This document shows positions 8,306 to 17,998 of a stretch of DNA of 45,284 nucleotides, piece after piece. The position numbers and the translations under genes were made by a program. Under the pieces are notes generated by a model, which saw only the letters and a list, made by a program, of their open reading frames with translations, searched no databases and had not been told where the DNA came from. The stretch covers positions 1 to 45,284 of the forward strand of contig NZ_JAHHZS010000034.1 of the NCBI RefSeq assembly GCF_022606295.1, written 5' to 3'. This stretch comes from Arthrobacter bambusae (GTDB lineage Bacteria > Actinomycetota > Actinomycetes > Actinomycetales > Micrococcaceae). The first letter of the stretch is position 1. Each line of letters opens with the position of its first letter.

Positions 8306-8386
8306 ATGCCGTTCCGGGAGTCCCATGATTCTCCCGCGGCCAGTATTACGAGTACCAACGGAGACCACCTTGTCAGAGCAGAATGA
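8306..8386 (+). CDS. possible 26-codon leader ORF overlapping the murE start
   Basis: ATG 8306 lies six bases after the -10-like TACGAT, the same geometry seen at nine gene starts in this window. It would encode a 26-residue peptide ending at TGA 8384-8386, 14 bases inside murE if murE begins at TTG 8370. It is in a different frame from murE. Nothing in the peptide is recognisable. It could couple or limit murE translation, or it may be chance. Confidence 0.2.
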   Translation: MPFRESHDSPAASITSTNGDHLVRAE

Positions 8387-10007
8387 CGCCGTATCGATCC
8401 CTCCAGGGAACCCGCCGGCTACGGACAACCCCGGCTTCCGTCCAGCCGTCGTGGCGCCTGTTCCCCTCGAGGCCATTGCCGCCTCCCTTGGAATCGCGCT
8501 GCCCCCGGACACGGGCGGCACCTCGGTGACCGGTGTATCCCTCAACTCGCGCACTGTCGAGCCGGGGGATCTGTACTTGGCCCTGCCCGGAGCCACCCGT
8601 CACGGGGCCGACTTCGTCGCCCAAGCGGTGGCTGCCGGTGCCGTGGCGGTCCTGAGCGATGAAGAGGGCGCCCGGCAATTGGCACTTGACGACCTTGCCG
8701 TTCCGGTGCTGATCGTCGGGAACCCCCGGGCCGCCGTCGGGACCCTCGCCGCCCTCATATACCGCAGCCAGCCGCTCGACGGGGATTCGCCCACACTTTT
8801 CGGAGTGACCGGAACGAACGGCAAAACCACCACGACGTATTTCATCAACTCCCTCCTGCGCGCCCTGGGCATGAACCCCGGCCTCATCGGGACGATTGAA
8901 ATCCTTGCCGGGGGTGAAGCCATCCCGAGCCTGCTGACGACGCCCGAGTCCACGGATGTCCACGCCTTGCTCGCCCTCATGCGTGAACGTGGTCTCGACG
9001 CGGCATCCATGGAAGTGTCCTCCCACGCCCTGTCATTCCACAGGGTCGACTCGGTGACGTTCGATGTTGCCGGTTTCACCAACCTGACACAAGACCACCT
9101 CGACCTGCACGGAAGCATGGACGAGTACTTCCGGACCAAGGCGGAACTCTTCACGAGCGCGCACGCACGGCGTGCCGTAGTGACCGTGGACGACCCCTGG
9201 GGGCGCTTGCTGGCCGACGAGGCAGGAATTCCCGTGACCACGCTGTCGGCCACGCCTGGGGGCGACGCTGACTGGACGGTGGAGTCGGTCAAGCAACGCG
9301 GGCTTGGAACTGACTTCGAATTGCGCCACCGGGATGGAACGGTCCTGAGTGTCCATACAGGGCTGCCGGGGGACTTCAACGTCGCCAACGCGGCCCTGGC
9401 CACCATCATGGTGCTCGACTCCGGCATCGACCCGCATGCCCTGCAGGCGGCCCTGGACAGGCACGACCCCTTCACCGTTTCCGTGCCGGGCAGGATGCAG
9501 CTGATCTCCGAAGCCCCGGCTTCCGTTGTCGATTTCGCGCACAACCCGGACGCCCTCGCGAGGGCGCTGAAGGCCGTACGTTCGCAAGCACCCGGATCCC
9601 GCGTGATTGTCGTTTTCGGGGCCACAGGACAGCGTGACCAGGGCAAACGGCCGACCATGGGCGCCATCGCCGCCCGGCTCGCCGACGTCGTGATTGTCAG
9701 CGACGACGATCCCCATGACGAAGACGCCACGACGATCCGTGCGGAAGTCCTCGCCGGGGCGCGTGCCGCCCGCGCATCAGAGGACGTTGCGTGCGAAATC
9801 ATCGAGGCGTTCCCCCGGGACGCTGCCATCCGCCAAGCCGTGGACCTGGCCACTGAAGCTGACACCATCCTGATCGCAGGGCGCGGCCATGAAGTCTGGC
9901 AGGAAGTGAAGGGCGTCAACCTTGCCCTCGATGACCGGGTGGAGCTCCGGGCGGCCTTGACAGCCAGGGGATTCAAGGTTTCCACGGACGAGCGGATAGA
10001 GTCCTAG
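8370..10007 (+). CDS. murE: UDP-MurNAc-tripeptide synthetase
   Basis: A Mur ligase of about 545 residues that adds the third amino acid to UDP-MurNAc-L-Ala-D-Glu. Numbering from TTG 8370, the ATP loop GTNGKTT is at 148-154 (K152), followed by the central domain and the C-terminal ligand-binding domain. The specificity motif, DNPR in diaminopimelate-adding enzymes, reads DDPH here (H449), which suggests L-lysine as in Arthrobacter cell walls. TTG 8370 has GGAGA five bases upstream; an in-frame ATG at 8325 with GGGAG before it would add 15 residues, so the start is uncertain. Confidence 0.93.
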   Translation: MSEQNDAVSIPPGNPPATDNPGFRPAVVAPVPLEAIAASLGIALPPDTGGTSVTGVSLNSRTVEPGDLYLALPGATRHGADFVAQAVAAGAVAVLSDEEGARQLALDDLAVPVLIVGNPRAAVGTLAALIYRSQPLDGDSPTLFGVTGTNGKTTTTYFINSLLRALGMNPGLIGTIEILAGGEAIPSLLTTPESTDVHALLALMRERGLDAASMEVSSHALSFHRVDSVTFDVAGFTNLTQDHLDLHGSMDEYFRTKAELFTSAHARRAVVTVDDPWGRLLADEAGIPVTTLSATPGGDADWTVESVKQRGLGTDFELRHRDGTVLSVHTGLPGDFNVANAALATIMVLDSGIDPHALQAALDRHDPFTVSVPGRMQLISEAPASVVDFAHNPDALARALKAVRSQAPGSRVIVVFGATGQRDQGKRPTMGAIAARLADVVIVSDDDPHDEDATTIRAEVLAGARAARASEDVACEIIEAFPRDAAIRQAVDLATEADTILIAGRGHEVWQEVKGVNLALDDRVELRAALTARGFKVSTDERIES

Positions 10008-10013
10008 ACCGAG

Positions 10014-11504
10014 ATGATTGCACTTACTGCGGCGGAGATCGCCGATATTACCAATGGCCGATTGGCAGCGGACCCGGGCATTGTCCCGGTGTCCGTCGTT
10101 ACCGATTCCCGTGAGGCGGCTGCCGGATCGTTGTACGTGGCCAAGCCCGGAGAGAACGCCGACGGCCATGCCTACGTGGGCGCCGCGTTTGAGCGCGGTG
10201 CCGTTCTGGCGCTGACCGAGCGCGACGTTTCCGACGACGACGGACGGCCCTACCCCGCCGTCGTCGTCGATGACGCCGTGATCGCGATGGGTGCCCTGGC
10301 CGCAGAGTCGGTGCGCCGCATCCGTGCCGCACGTGCCGCCCAGGGGGAGCCGTTCACTGTCATCGGCATCACGGGCTCGGCGGGCAAGACCACTACCAAG
10401 GACCTGCTCGCGGGCGTTCTTTCCCGGGCCGGAGCCACGGTGGCACCGCAAGGTTCGTACAACGGTGAGGTCGGCGTGCCGCTCACCGTGTTCGGAGCCG
10501 ATGCCGGCACCCGCTACCTCGTGATCGAAATGGGCGCCACCGGCGTGGGCCACATCACGTACCTTGCCGAGATGGTCAAACCGGACATCGGCGTCGTTCT
10601 GTGCGTAGGCAGCGCGCACGCCGGCGAGTTCGGTGGCGTGGAGAACATCGCCAAGGCCAAGGGCGAACTCGTCGAAGCGCTGGGTCTCGATGGAACCGCC
10701 GTCATCAACCTCGACGACGCGCGGGTCGCGGCGATGGCCTCCCGCACCCGGGCCACAGTGCTGGGTACCACGGCCACGGGCGTATCCGGTTCCGCGGTCG
10801 AAGCGAGGAACGCCGATATCGACGGCGACGGCCACCCCGAATTCGAACTCCACCTGCCCGACGGCGGGATGCCGCACCGCGTCCACAGCAAGCTCATCGG
10901 TGCGCACCACATCACCAACTTGCTGGCTGCCGCGGCCGCAGCGTTCGCTGCGGGCCTCCCTGCCGCCGCGATTGCCGACTCGCTGAGCGAGCAGTCGCCG
11001 GCCAGCCGATGGCGAATGGAACGCACTGAGCGGGCAGACGGCGTTACCATCATCAACGACGCCTACAACGCGAATCCGGAATCCATGCGTGCAGCCTTGC
11101 GCACCCTCGCCGACCTCGGCCAGGGACGCCGTACCTGGGCGGTGTTGGGCGCGATGCTGGAGCTTGGCGAAGACTCCATCCGCGAACACACGGCAGTGGG
11201 CACGCAAGTGGTCCGCTTGAACATTTCCAGGCTCGTCGTGGTTGGCCGCGAAGCCCGGGCGCTGTACATTTCCGCGATCCAGGAGGGCTCCTGGGGCGAG
11301 GAATGCAGTTTCACCGAAACGGCCGACGAGGCCTACGAACTGCTGCAGGCCGAGCTCGCACCCGGTGACCTGGTGCTTTTCAAGTCCTCGAACGGGGTCG
11401 GCCTACGGTATTTGGGGGATCGGATAGCATTACCCCCACAGGCCGGAACGAGTGCGAACACCGCGGCTGCAACTGCCGCAAATGAAGGGAACGAGCTGCT
11501 GTGA
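10014..11504 (+). CDS. murF: UDP-MurNAc-tripeptide:D-Ala-D-Ala ligase
   Basis: A 496-residue Mur ligase that adds D-Ala-D-Ala to the UDP-MurNAc tripeptide, completing the pentapeptide. The ATP loop GITGSAGKTTTKD is near residue 120, and the family motifs EMGATGVGHI, NLLAAAAAAFA and NDAYNANPESM are present in order. The C-terminus has an Ala/Thr-rich tail. The gene begins six bases after the murE stop and its own stop overlaps the mraY GTG start by 4 bp, so it is part of a tightly coupled operon. Confidence 0.95.
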   Translation: MIALTAAEIADITNGRLAADPGIVPVSVVTDSREAAAGSLYVAKPGENADGHAYVGAAFERGAVLALTERDVSDDDGRPYPAVVVDDAVIAMGALAAESVRRIRAARAAQGEPFTVIGITGSAGKTTTKDLLAGVLSRAGATVAPQGSYNGEVGVPLTVFGADAGTRYLVIEMGATGVGHITYLAEMVKPDIGVVLCVGSAHAGEFGGVENIAKAKGELVEALGLDGTAVINLDDARVAAMASRTRATVLGTTATGVSGSAVEARNADIDGDGHPEFELHLPDGGMPHRVHSKLIGAHHITNLLAAAAAAFAAGLPAAAIADSLSEQSPASRWRMERTERADGVTIINDAYNANPESMRAALRTLADLGQGRRTWAVLGAMLELGEDSIREHTAVGTQVVRLNISRLVVVGREARALYISAIQEGSWGEECSFTETADEAYELLQAELAPGDLVLFKSSNGVGLRYLGDRIALPPQAGTSANTAAATAANEGNELL

Positions 11505-12610
11505 TTGCACTGTTGATCGGCGCGGGCGTCGCCCTCCTGGTGGCTTTGGTCGGTACGCCACTCTTCATCCGGTTCCTCGTCACGAAGGGCTACGGCCAGT
11601 TCATCCGCGACGACGGACCCACGTCCCACCACACCAAGCGCGGTACTCCCACCATGGGCGGTACCGTCGTCGTGGCCGCGGTGCTCATCAGCTATGGGTT
11701 GACCCACCTGATCATGTGGATGATGAATCCACGATCAGCGGGCCCGTCGGCTTCGGGCCTGCTCTTGCTGTTCCTCATGGTCGGGATGGGATTCGTGGGC
11801 TTCCTCGACGATTTCATCAAGATCTCCAAGCAACGCAGCCTCGGACTCAATGCCAAAGCCAAGTTGATCCTCCAGGCCTTCGTCGGCATTGTCTTCGCAG
11901 TGTTGGTCCTGAACTTCCCCGACTCGCAGGGAATCACGCCGGCCTCCACGCACATTTCCCTCGTGCGGGACATTCCCTGGCTGAACCTGGCCTTTGGGGG
12001 GACGGTCCTTGGGGCCATCCTGTTCGTCATCTGGTCGAACCTGATCGTCACGGCCGCAACCAACGGCGTCAACCTCACGGACGGGCTGGACGGCCTTGCG
12101 GCCGGTGCCTCCATCATGGTCTTCGGGGCCTACACGCTCATGGGGATCTGGCAGAACAACCAGGCCTGCGGTTCACCCCGCGAGGCGGGCAGCGGCTGCT
12201 ATTCGGTCCGCGACCCGCTCGACCTGGCGCTCTTGGCGGCCATTTGCAGTGCCGCCCTGGTGGGCTTCCTGTGGTGGAACACGTCTCCGGCGAAGATCTT
12301 CATGGGAGACACCGGTTCCCTGGCCATCGGCGGCGCAGTCGCCGGGTTTGCGATCCTCTCCCGCACCGAACTCCTCCTGGGCATCATCGGCGGACTCTTC
12401 GTCCTCATCACGCTGTCGGTCATCATCCAGGTGGGCTACTTCAAGGTCACCAAGGGCAAGCGGGTCTTCAAGATGGCCCCCCTCCAGCATCACTTCGAAC
12501 TCAAGGGCTGGGCCGAAATCACGGTGGTTGTCCGATTCTGGATTCTTTGCGGCCTGTTCGTGGCCGCGGGCCTGGGGATTTTCTACGCTGAATGGGTGGT
12601 GCTGCTGTGA
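11501..12610 (+). CDS. mraY: phospho-MurNAc-pentapeptide transferase
   Basis: A 369-residue polytopic membrane enzyme that moves phospho-MurNAc-pentapeptide from UDP to undecaprenyl phosphate, giving lipid I. About ten membrane helices are visible. Family motifs include GPTSHHTKRGTPTMGG, FLDDFIK, NLTDGLDGLAAG with the catalytic aspartates, FMGDTGSLAIGG and the histidine-rich loop HHFELKGW. It starts at GTG 11501 within the murF stop. Near residues 220-235 lies a short hydrophilic loop with two cysteines (QACGSPREAGSGCY). Confidence 0.96.
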   Translation: MIALLIGAGVALLVALVGTPLFIRFLVTKGYGQFIRDDGPTSHHTKRGTPTMGGTVVVAAVLISYGLTHLIMWMMNPRSAGPSASGLLLLFLMVGMGFVGFLDDFIKISKQRSLGLNAKAKLILQAFVGIVFAVLVLNFPDSQGITPASTHISLVRDIPWLNLAFGGTVLGAILFVIWSNLIVTAATNGVNLTDGLDGLAAGASIMVFGAYTLMGIWQNNQACGSPREAGSGCYSVRDPLDLALLAAICSAALVGFLWWNTSPAKIFMGDTGSLAIGGAVAGFAILSRTELLLGIIGGLFVLITLSVIIQVGYFKVTKGKRVFKMAPLQHHFELKGWAEITVVVRFWILCGLFVAAGLGIFYAEWVVLL

Positions 12611-14193
12611 GCGCAAGTCCTCAAACCAAGCCATCGGCGAATGATCGGCTCCGGAACCTCGTCAGTTGGGATTCCGACTGGAAGGGCCTGCGCGTCGTCG
12701 TGACAGGCATTGGCGTCTCCGGTTTCGCGGCCGCCGATACCTTGATCGAACTCGGCGCACGGGTGGTGGTGGTTGACGCGGCCACCAGCGCAAAAGCCCT
12801 CGCCCAGGCTGACACCTTGAAGATCGTCGGCGCAGCCGACGTCCTCCTTGGCCAGGACGCCGTCACAACGCTGCCCCGCGTGGACGGCGAAAAGGCCGAA
12901 CTCGTCGTGACGTCTCCCGGCTGGCGGCCGGACCAGTCCCTCCTGGCAGCGGCCAAGCGGGCCCACGTGCCGGTGTGGGGCGACGTTGAACTCGCGTGGC
13001 GGGTCCGCGAACGCAAGGGCCGCAAGACGGCGGACTGGCTCACGATCACGGGCACCAACGGCAAGACCACGACGGTGGGCATGACCGAAGCCATGCTGCA
13101 GGCAGCCGGGCTCAAAGCAATCGCCGTGGGGAATGTGGGCACTCCCATCCTGGACGCGCTCCGCGACCCCGTGGAGTATGACGCTTTCGCGGTTGAACTT
13201 TCCAGCTTCCAGTTGCATTGGATCGAATCCCTTTCCCCTGTGGCCAGCGTCTGCCTCAACGTCGCCGAGGACCACGTCGACTGGCATGGTTCCTACGACT
13301 CCTACCTTGCCGACAAGGCAAGGATCTTCGAGAACACCCAGAAGGCGTGCATCTACAACGCTGAACAGATCGAGACCGAACGCATGGTGGAAAACGCGGA
13401 CGTGGTCGAAGGTTGCCGGGCAATCGGTTTCACCACCTTGACGCCGGCCGTCAGCATGCTCGGCGTCGTCGAGGGCTTGCTCGTGGACCGCGCGTTCATC
13501 GAAGAACGCAAGAGTTCGGCAGAGGAACTTGCGTCCATGGCTGATCTGGGTCCCGCTGCGCCGCGCCACATGGTTGCCAACGCGCTGGCCGCGGCCGCGC
13601 TGGTGCGGGCCTACGGCGTCGAACCGTCCGCAGTGCGCCAGGGGCTCAGGAACTATCTTCCGGGAGACCACCGCATCCAGCCCGTGGCCAAGCAGAACGG
13701 CGTGCTCTGGGTCAACGACTCCAAGGCGACCAATCCGCACGCCGCGTCAGCGGCCCTGTCGGCGTTCACCAAGGTCGTCTGGATTGCGGGCGGTTTGTCC
13801 AAGGGCGTCAACTACGACGAGCTGGTCAAAAGCAACGCGCCCAGGCTCAAGGCGGTGGTGCTGATCGGCTCGGACACCACTGACCTGGAAGCGTCCCTCA
13901 AGCGACACGCGCCGGATGTGCCCGTAATCGGGCAGCCCAAGGGCGACACTGAAATGGTGCAGTCCGCCGATTCAGCTGGTGCCGCCGCGGAACCGTCTCC
14001 GATCTTCGGCGACACCGTGATGGCCCATGCTGTCGAGTCGGCAGCAGGTATCGCCGCGTCCGGCGATACTGTGCTGATGGCCCCGGCGGCTGCCTCCATG
14101 GACCAGTTCTCTTCCTACGCTCACCGTGGCGATGCTTTCATCCGGGCAGTGCGCGAGCTTGTGGAAGGCCAGGCACAGACCACCGAGGAGTAA
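12607..14193 (+). CDS. murD: UDP-MurNAc-L-alanine:D-glutamate ligase
   Basis: A Mur ligase of 528 residues that adds D-glutamate to UDP-MurNAc-L-Ala. The N-terminal Rossmann domain has VTGIGVSGFAAADTL, the ATP loop is TITGTNGKTTTVGM (about residues 145-158), and SSFQLHWIES, NVAEDHVDWHG and NDSKATNPHA follow as expected. I prefer GTG 12607, which overlaps the mraY stop by 4 bp as at other junctions; an in-frame ATG at 12592 would add five residues. An acidic insert near residues 445-460 is longer than usual. Confidence 0.94.
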   Translation: MSASPQTKPSANDRLRNLVSWDSDWKGLRVVVTGIGVSGFAAADTLIELGARVVVVDAATSAKALAQADTLKIVGAADVLLGQDAVTTLPRVDGEKAELVVTSPGWRPDQSLLAAAKRAHVPVWGDVELAWRVRERKGRKTADWLTITGTNGKTTTVGMTEAMLQAAGLKAIAVGNVGTPILDALRDPVEYDAFAVELSSFQLHWIESLSPVASVCLNVAEDHVDWHGSYDSYLADKARIFENTQKACIYNAEQIETERMVENADVVEGCRAIGFTTLTPAVSMLGVVEGLLVDRAFIEERKSSAEELASMADLGPAAPRHMVANALAAAALVRAYGVEPSAVRQGLRNYLPGDHRIQPVAKQNGVLWVNDSKATNPHAASAALSAFTKVVWIAGGLSKGVNYDELVKSNAPRLKAVVLIGSDTTDLEASLKRHAPDVPVIGQPKGDTEMVQSADSAGAAAEPSPIFGDTVMAHAVESAAGIAASGDTVLMAPAAASMDQFSSYAHRGDAFIRAVRELVEGQAQTTEE

Positions 14194-14195
14194 CA

Positions 14196-15500
14196 ATGGT
14201 CAGCACGCCCACGCGCAGCGGTCCCGGGCGGACCCGGGCCGGGAACCCAGACCCCGCTCGAGGCGCGGCCGGCGTTGCCCGAGCCTCCCTGCTATTCCGC
14301 ATTCGTTCCGGGATAGCTGGTTTCTGGTCAACGCTTGAGGGAAGCGGCAAATCCAGGAACGGGTCCACGTACTACCTGATTCTCGGCGCATCGCTCGCGC
14401 TCACGGCAATCGGGATCATCATGGTCCTTTCGGCGTCCAGTGTCGAAGCGATTGCGGCCGGCGAGTCTCCCTACTCGATCGCCACCAAGCAAGGCATGTT
14501 CGCCGCCATCGGCATCGTTGCGATGCTGGTGCTTTCACGGGTCAACGTCCTGTGGCTGAAGAGATTCGCGTGGCCCTCGATCATTCTTGCCGGCGCCTTG
14601 TTGGTGCTGGTCCTCATTATCGGCAAGCGCGTGCTGGGCAACCAGAACTGGATCGAGATCGGAGGCTTCACCTTCCAGCCATCGGAATTCGCCAAGTTCG
14701 CGCTGGTGCTCTGGATGGCCACGGTCCTTTCCGTCAAGGCCAAGCTCCTGGACAAGTGGACGCATGCACTGATCCCGATCGTTCCGGTCTCCGGCGTGAT
14801 CATTACCTTGATTGTCCTGGGGCACGACCTTGGAACGTCGTTGGTGGTCATGTTGATCATGGCGGCCGGCCTGTTTTTCGGCGGCGTCAACCTGAAGCTC
14901 TTCGCCGGGGCGGGGGGTGTTGCCGCCGCGGTAGCACTGGTACTTGCGGTGACCAGTGGAAACCGGATGTGCCGGATCACCTCGTGGATGGGGCAGAGCT
15001 GCGCCGGGGCGAGTGACATCGGCTTCCAGAGCGAACAAGGGCTCAGCGCCCTTGCCTCAGGCAGCTGGTTCGGAGTTGGCCTTGGCCAGAGCCGGCAAAA
15101 ATACCAGTGGATTCCCGAAGCCCACAACGACTTCATCTTCGCTGTCATCGGGGAGGAGCTTGGCCTCGTGGGGACCATCGTGGTCCTGGTGCTTTTCGCG
15201 CTGCTTGCCGTTGCCATCTACCGGGTTGTCAGCCACCAGGAAGACTTGTTCGCCCGCGTGCTCGGCGGCTCAATCATGGCGTGGATGCTTGGTCAGGCCG
15301 CGATCAACATGGCCATGGTGGCCGGCCTGCTGCCGGTGATCGGCGTTCCCCTGCCTTTCATTTCCTATGGCGGTTCAGCATTGGTGATGTCCCTATGCGG
15401 CGTGGGCGTAGTGTTGTCTTTGGCCCGCGCCCAAATGGCTCCTGCCAGCCGTTCCAAGCCGCGCTGGCGACTTGCGAAAACTGCACGAAAGCGTACATAG
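14196..15500 (+). CDS. ftsW: septal peptidoglycan glycosyltransferase FtsW
   Basis: A 434-residue SEDS-family protein that polymerises lipid II at the septum together with FtsI. A 65-residue basic, Pro/Arg-rich cytoplasmic tail precedes about ten membrane helices. The SEDS signature regions are visible: GGFTFQPSEFAKF, the extracytoplasmic loop with LASGSWFGVGLGQSRQKYQ, the PEAHNDFIFAVIGEELG motif and GVPLPFISYGGSAL. ATG 14196 has GAGGAG five bases upstream. The gene sits between murD and murG as in most dcw clusters. Confidence 0.95.
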   Translation: MVSTPTRSGPGRTRAGNPDPARGAAGVARASLLFRIRSGIAGFWSTLEGSGKSRNGSTYYLILGASLALTAIGIIMVLSASSVEAIAAGESPYSIATKQGMFAAIGIVAMLVLSRVNVLWLKRFAWPSIILAGALLVLVLIIGKRVLGNQNWIEIGGFTFQPSEFAKFALVLWMATVLSVKAKLLDKWTHALIPIVPVSGVIITLIVLGHDLGTSLVVMLIMAAGLFFGGVNLKLFAGAGGVAAAVALVLAVTSGNRMCRITSWMGQSCAGASDIGFQSEQGLSALASGSWFGVGLGQSRQKYQWIPEAHNDFIFAVIGEELGLVGTIVVLVLFALLAVAIYRVVSHQEDLFARVLGGSIMAWMLGQAAINMAMVAGLLPVIGVPLPFISYGGSALVMSLCGVGVVLSLARAQMAPASRSKPRWRLAKTARKRT

Positions 15501-15506
15501 CACTCC

Positions 15507-16628
15507 ATGAATTCCCAAACCAAGGATTCCCAGCCCAAACCCCTCTCCGTGGTCCTCGCCGGCGGCGGGACCGCCGGACACATCAGCCCGTTGCTCGCCA
15601 TTGCCGACGCGATCACGTCGCTGCGGCCGGACGCCAGGATCCTTGCCGTCGGCACGCCCCACGGCATGGAAACGCGGCTCGTTCCGGCCGCCGGCTACGA
15701 GTTGGCAACGATCGATCGGGTTCCCTTTCCCCGGAAGCCTTCCGCGGATCTGCTCAAACTGCCCGGCAGGCTGGCGGCGGCGGTCAAGCAAGCCGGCCGA
15801 ATCCTGGACGACGCACACGCCGACGTCCTCCTCGGCGTCGGCGGCTATGTCTGCACTCCCATGTACCTCGCGGCCTGGCGTCGCAGGATCCCCATCGTCA
15901 TCCACGAGGCCAACACGCGCGCCGGGCTAGCCAACCGGGTGGGAGCCATGTTCACGAAGCATGTGGGGGTGGCCTTCCCCGAGACCCGGCTGCGGCATGC
16001 CCGCCACGTGGGGATGCCCATGCGCAAGGCCATCGCCGGTCTGGACCGTGAGGCCTGGCGTGCGGAGGCCAGACAGTCCCTGGGCCTGGACGCCGGACAG
16101 CCCGCACTCATCGTGACGGGTGGTTCTTCCGGTGCCCAGAGCATCAACCGCACCATCGCCGGCGCGGTCGCCGCTTTGGCGGAAGCCGGCATCCAGACGC
16201 TGCACATCACGGGCCGGGGCAAGGCGGTGACCAATGACGACGGCGCCCCCCTGGCGGCCGACGGCTACCACCAGGTGGAATACGTGGACGGCATGGAGAA
16301 TGTCTACGCGGCAGCGGACGTCCTCCTTGCCCGGTCCGGCGCGGCAACGGTCAGTGAGGTGGCCGCCGTCGGGCTCCCCGCGGTATTCGTTCCGCTGCCC
16401 ATCGGAAACGGCGAGCAGGCACTGAACGCCTCCGCCTTGGTCAAGGCCGGGGCGGCGCTTCTGGTCGACGACGGGGAACTGACCGCGGAATGGCTCAAAG
16501 CCGAGGTGATTCCTTTGCTCACGGATCAGGCCCGCCTCGAGGACATGGCCAGCAAGGCAAAAGGACTTGGCATCAGAAATGCTGATCAGCGGATGGCTGG
16601 TCTCGTCTTGGAAGCGGTAAGCGAATGA
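15507..16628 (+). CDS. murG: lipid II synthase (UDP-GlcNAc transferase) MurG
   Basis: A 373-residue GT28-family glycosyltransferase that adds GlcNAc to lipid I on the inner face of the membrane, making lipid II. The acceptor-binding glycine loop LAGGGTAGHISPLLA is at residues 17-31, VGGYVCTPMYLAAW and HEANTRAGLANR follow, and the donor-side motifs GGSSGAQSIN and RSGAATVSEVAAVGLPAVFVPLP are in the C-terminal half. It starts six bases after ftsW without a clear ribosome binding site, implying coupling, and its stop overlaps murC by 4 bp. Confidence 0.96.
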   Translation: MNSQTKDSQPKPLSVVLAGGGTAGHISPLLAIADAITSLRPDARILAVGTPHGMETRLVPAAGYELATIDRVPFPRKPSADLLKLPGRLAAAVKQAGRILDDAHADVLLGVGGYVCTPMYLAAWRRRIPIVIHEANTRAGLANRVGAMFTKHVGVAFPETRLRHARHVGMPMRKAIAGLDREAWRAEARQSLGLDAGQPALIVTGGSSGAQSINRTIAGAVAALAEAGIQTLHITGRGKAVTNDDGAPLAADGYHQVEYVDGMENVYAAADVLLARSGAATVSEVAAVGLPAVFVPLPIGNGEQALNASALVKAGAALLVDDGELTAEWLKAEVIPLLTDQARLEDMASKAKGLGIRNADQRMAGLVLEAVSE

Positions 16629-17998
16629 CCCAGCCCCTCGCAGACATTGGCTCCCTTGGCCGGGTCCACTTCATCGGCATCGGCGGCGTGGGCATGTCAG
16701 CCGTCGCACGCATCATGGTGGCCCGGGGCGTACCCGTGAGCGGTTCGGACGCGAAGGACCTGCCCGTCATGCATGACCTCCGGTCCGCCGGGGCACGGAT
16801 CGCAGTTGGCTACGCCGCGGAAAACCTTGGGGACGCACAGACCGTCGTCGCCGGTTCGGCCATCAAAGCCGACAACCCGGAACTGGAGGCGGCCCGGGCC
16901 GCCGGCCTGCCGGTGCTGCACCGTTCGGAAGCCCTCGCCGCAACCATGGGCACGGACCGGGTGGTGACCGTGGCCGGCACGCATGGCAAGTCCACCACGA
17001 CGTCAATGGTGGCTGTCTTGCTCAAGGAAGCGGGCCTCGATCCCTCGTTCGCCATCGGCGCCAACGTACCCGCTCTCGGGGTGAACGCGGCGCACGGCAC
17101 CTCGGACATCTTCGTTGCCGAAGCCGACGAATCGGACGGCTCCTTCCTGAACTACCGGCCCCTTATTGCCGTCGTCACCAACGTCGAAGCCGACCACCTG
17201 GACTACTACGGCACGCCGGAGGCGGTCCATGCCTCCTTCGATAGTTTCGCTGCGCTGTTGCCCGCCAACGGGGTCCTTTTTGCCTGCGCGGACGACGACG
17301 GTGCCCGGGCCCTTGCGGAACGGACCCGCGAGGCGGGCAATACCCGGGTGCTGAGCTACGGGACCTCGGAGGATGCCGATATCCGCCTCGACGACCGGGG
17401 ACCCGGCGATGTCCGGGTCTCTATCGATGGACAGGAATACGCGCTTGACCTCCAAGTGCCCGGGCGGCACAACGCCTTGAACGCGGCGGCAGCGTTCGCC
17501 GTCGCCGCCGAGCTCGGCGTCGCGCCCGAAGCTGCCTCGGCCGCCCTTGGCCGTTTCACCGGAGCCTCGCGGCGATTCGAGTTCAAGGGGGAGGGGAGGG
17601 GCGTGCGTGTCTACGACGACTACGCCCACCACCCCACGGAGGTCCGGGCGGCCTTGGCGGCGGCCCGCTCGGTGGCAGGCGGCAACAAGGTGCATGTGCT
17701 TTTCCAGCCGCACCTGTTTTCGCGCACCCGCGAATTCGCGGAGCAGTTTGCGGAAGCGCTTGGCGAGGCGGACACCGCCCTCGTGCTGGACATCTATCCT
17801 GCCCGCGAGGATCCCATACCCGGAGTCACGAGTACCTTGATCACGGGCCGCCTGAAGAGTGGCAGGCTCGTGGCCGGCGGACAGGAAGCACTGGACGCGG
17901 TTCTCGCCGCGGCCGGCGAGGGCGACATCGTCCTGACCGTCGGAGCCGGCGACGTGACGGCCTACGGGCCCCGGATCGTGGAGTTGTTGGGTGGCTGA
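16625..17998 (+). CDS. murC: UDP-MurNAc:L-alanine ligase
   Basis: A 457-residue Mur ligase for the first peptide step, adding L-Ala to UDP-MurNAc. It shows HFIGIGGVGMSAVARI near the start, the ATP loop VAGTHGKSTTTSM (about residues 117-129), EADESDGSFLNY, NVEADHLDYYG and DDYAHHPTEVRA. The ATG at 16625 overlaps the murG stop, and the last 8 bp overlap ftsQ. The four Mur ligases are all present in this cluster, but murB and ddl are not in the window. Confidence 0.96.
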   Translation: MTQPLADIGSLGRVHFIGIGGVGMSAVARIMVARGVPVSGSDAKDLPVMHDLRSAGARIAVGYAAENLGDAQTVVAGSAIKADNPELEAARAAGLPVLHRSEALAATMGTDRVVTVAGTHGKSTTTSMVAVLLKEAGLDPSFAIGANVPALGVNAAHGTSDIFVAEADESDGSFLNYRPLIAVVTNVEADHLDYYGTPEAVHASFDSFAALLPANGVLFACADDDGARALAERTREAGNTRVLSYGTSEDADIRLDDRGPGDVRVSIDGQEYALDLQVPGRHNALNAAAAFAVAAELGVAPEAASAALGRFTGASRRFEFKGEGRGVRVYDDYAHHPTEVRAALAAARSVAGGNKVHVLFQPHLFSRTREFAEQFAEALGEADTALVLDIYPAREDPIPGVTSTLITGRLKSGRLVAGGQEALDAVLAAAGEGDIVLTVGAGDVTAYGPRIVELLGG

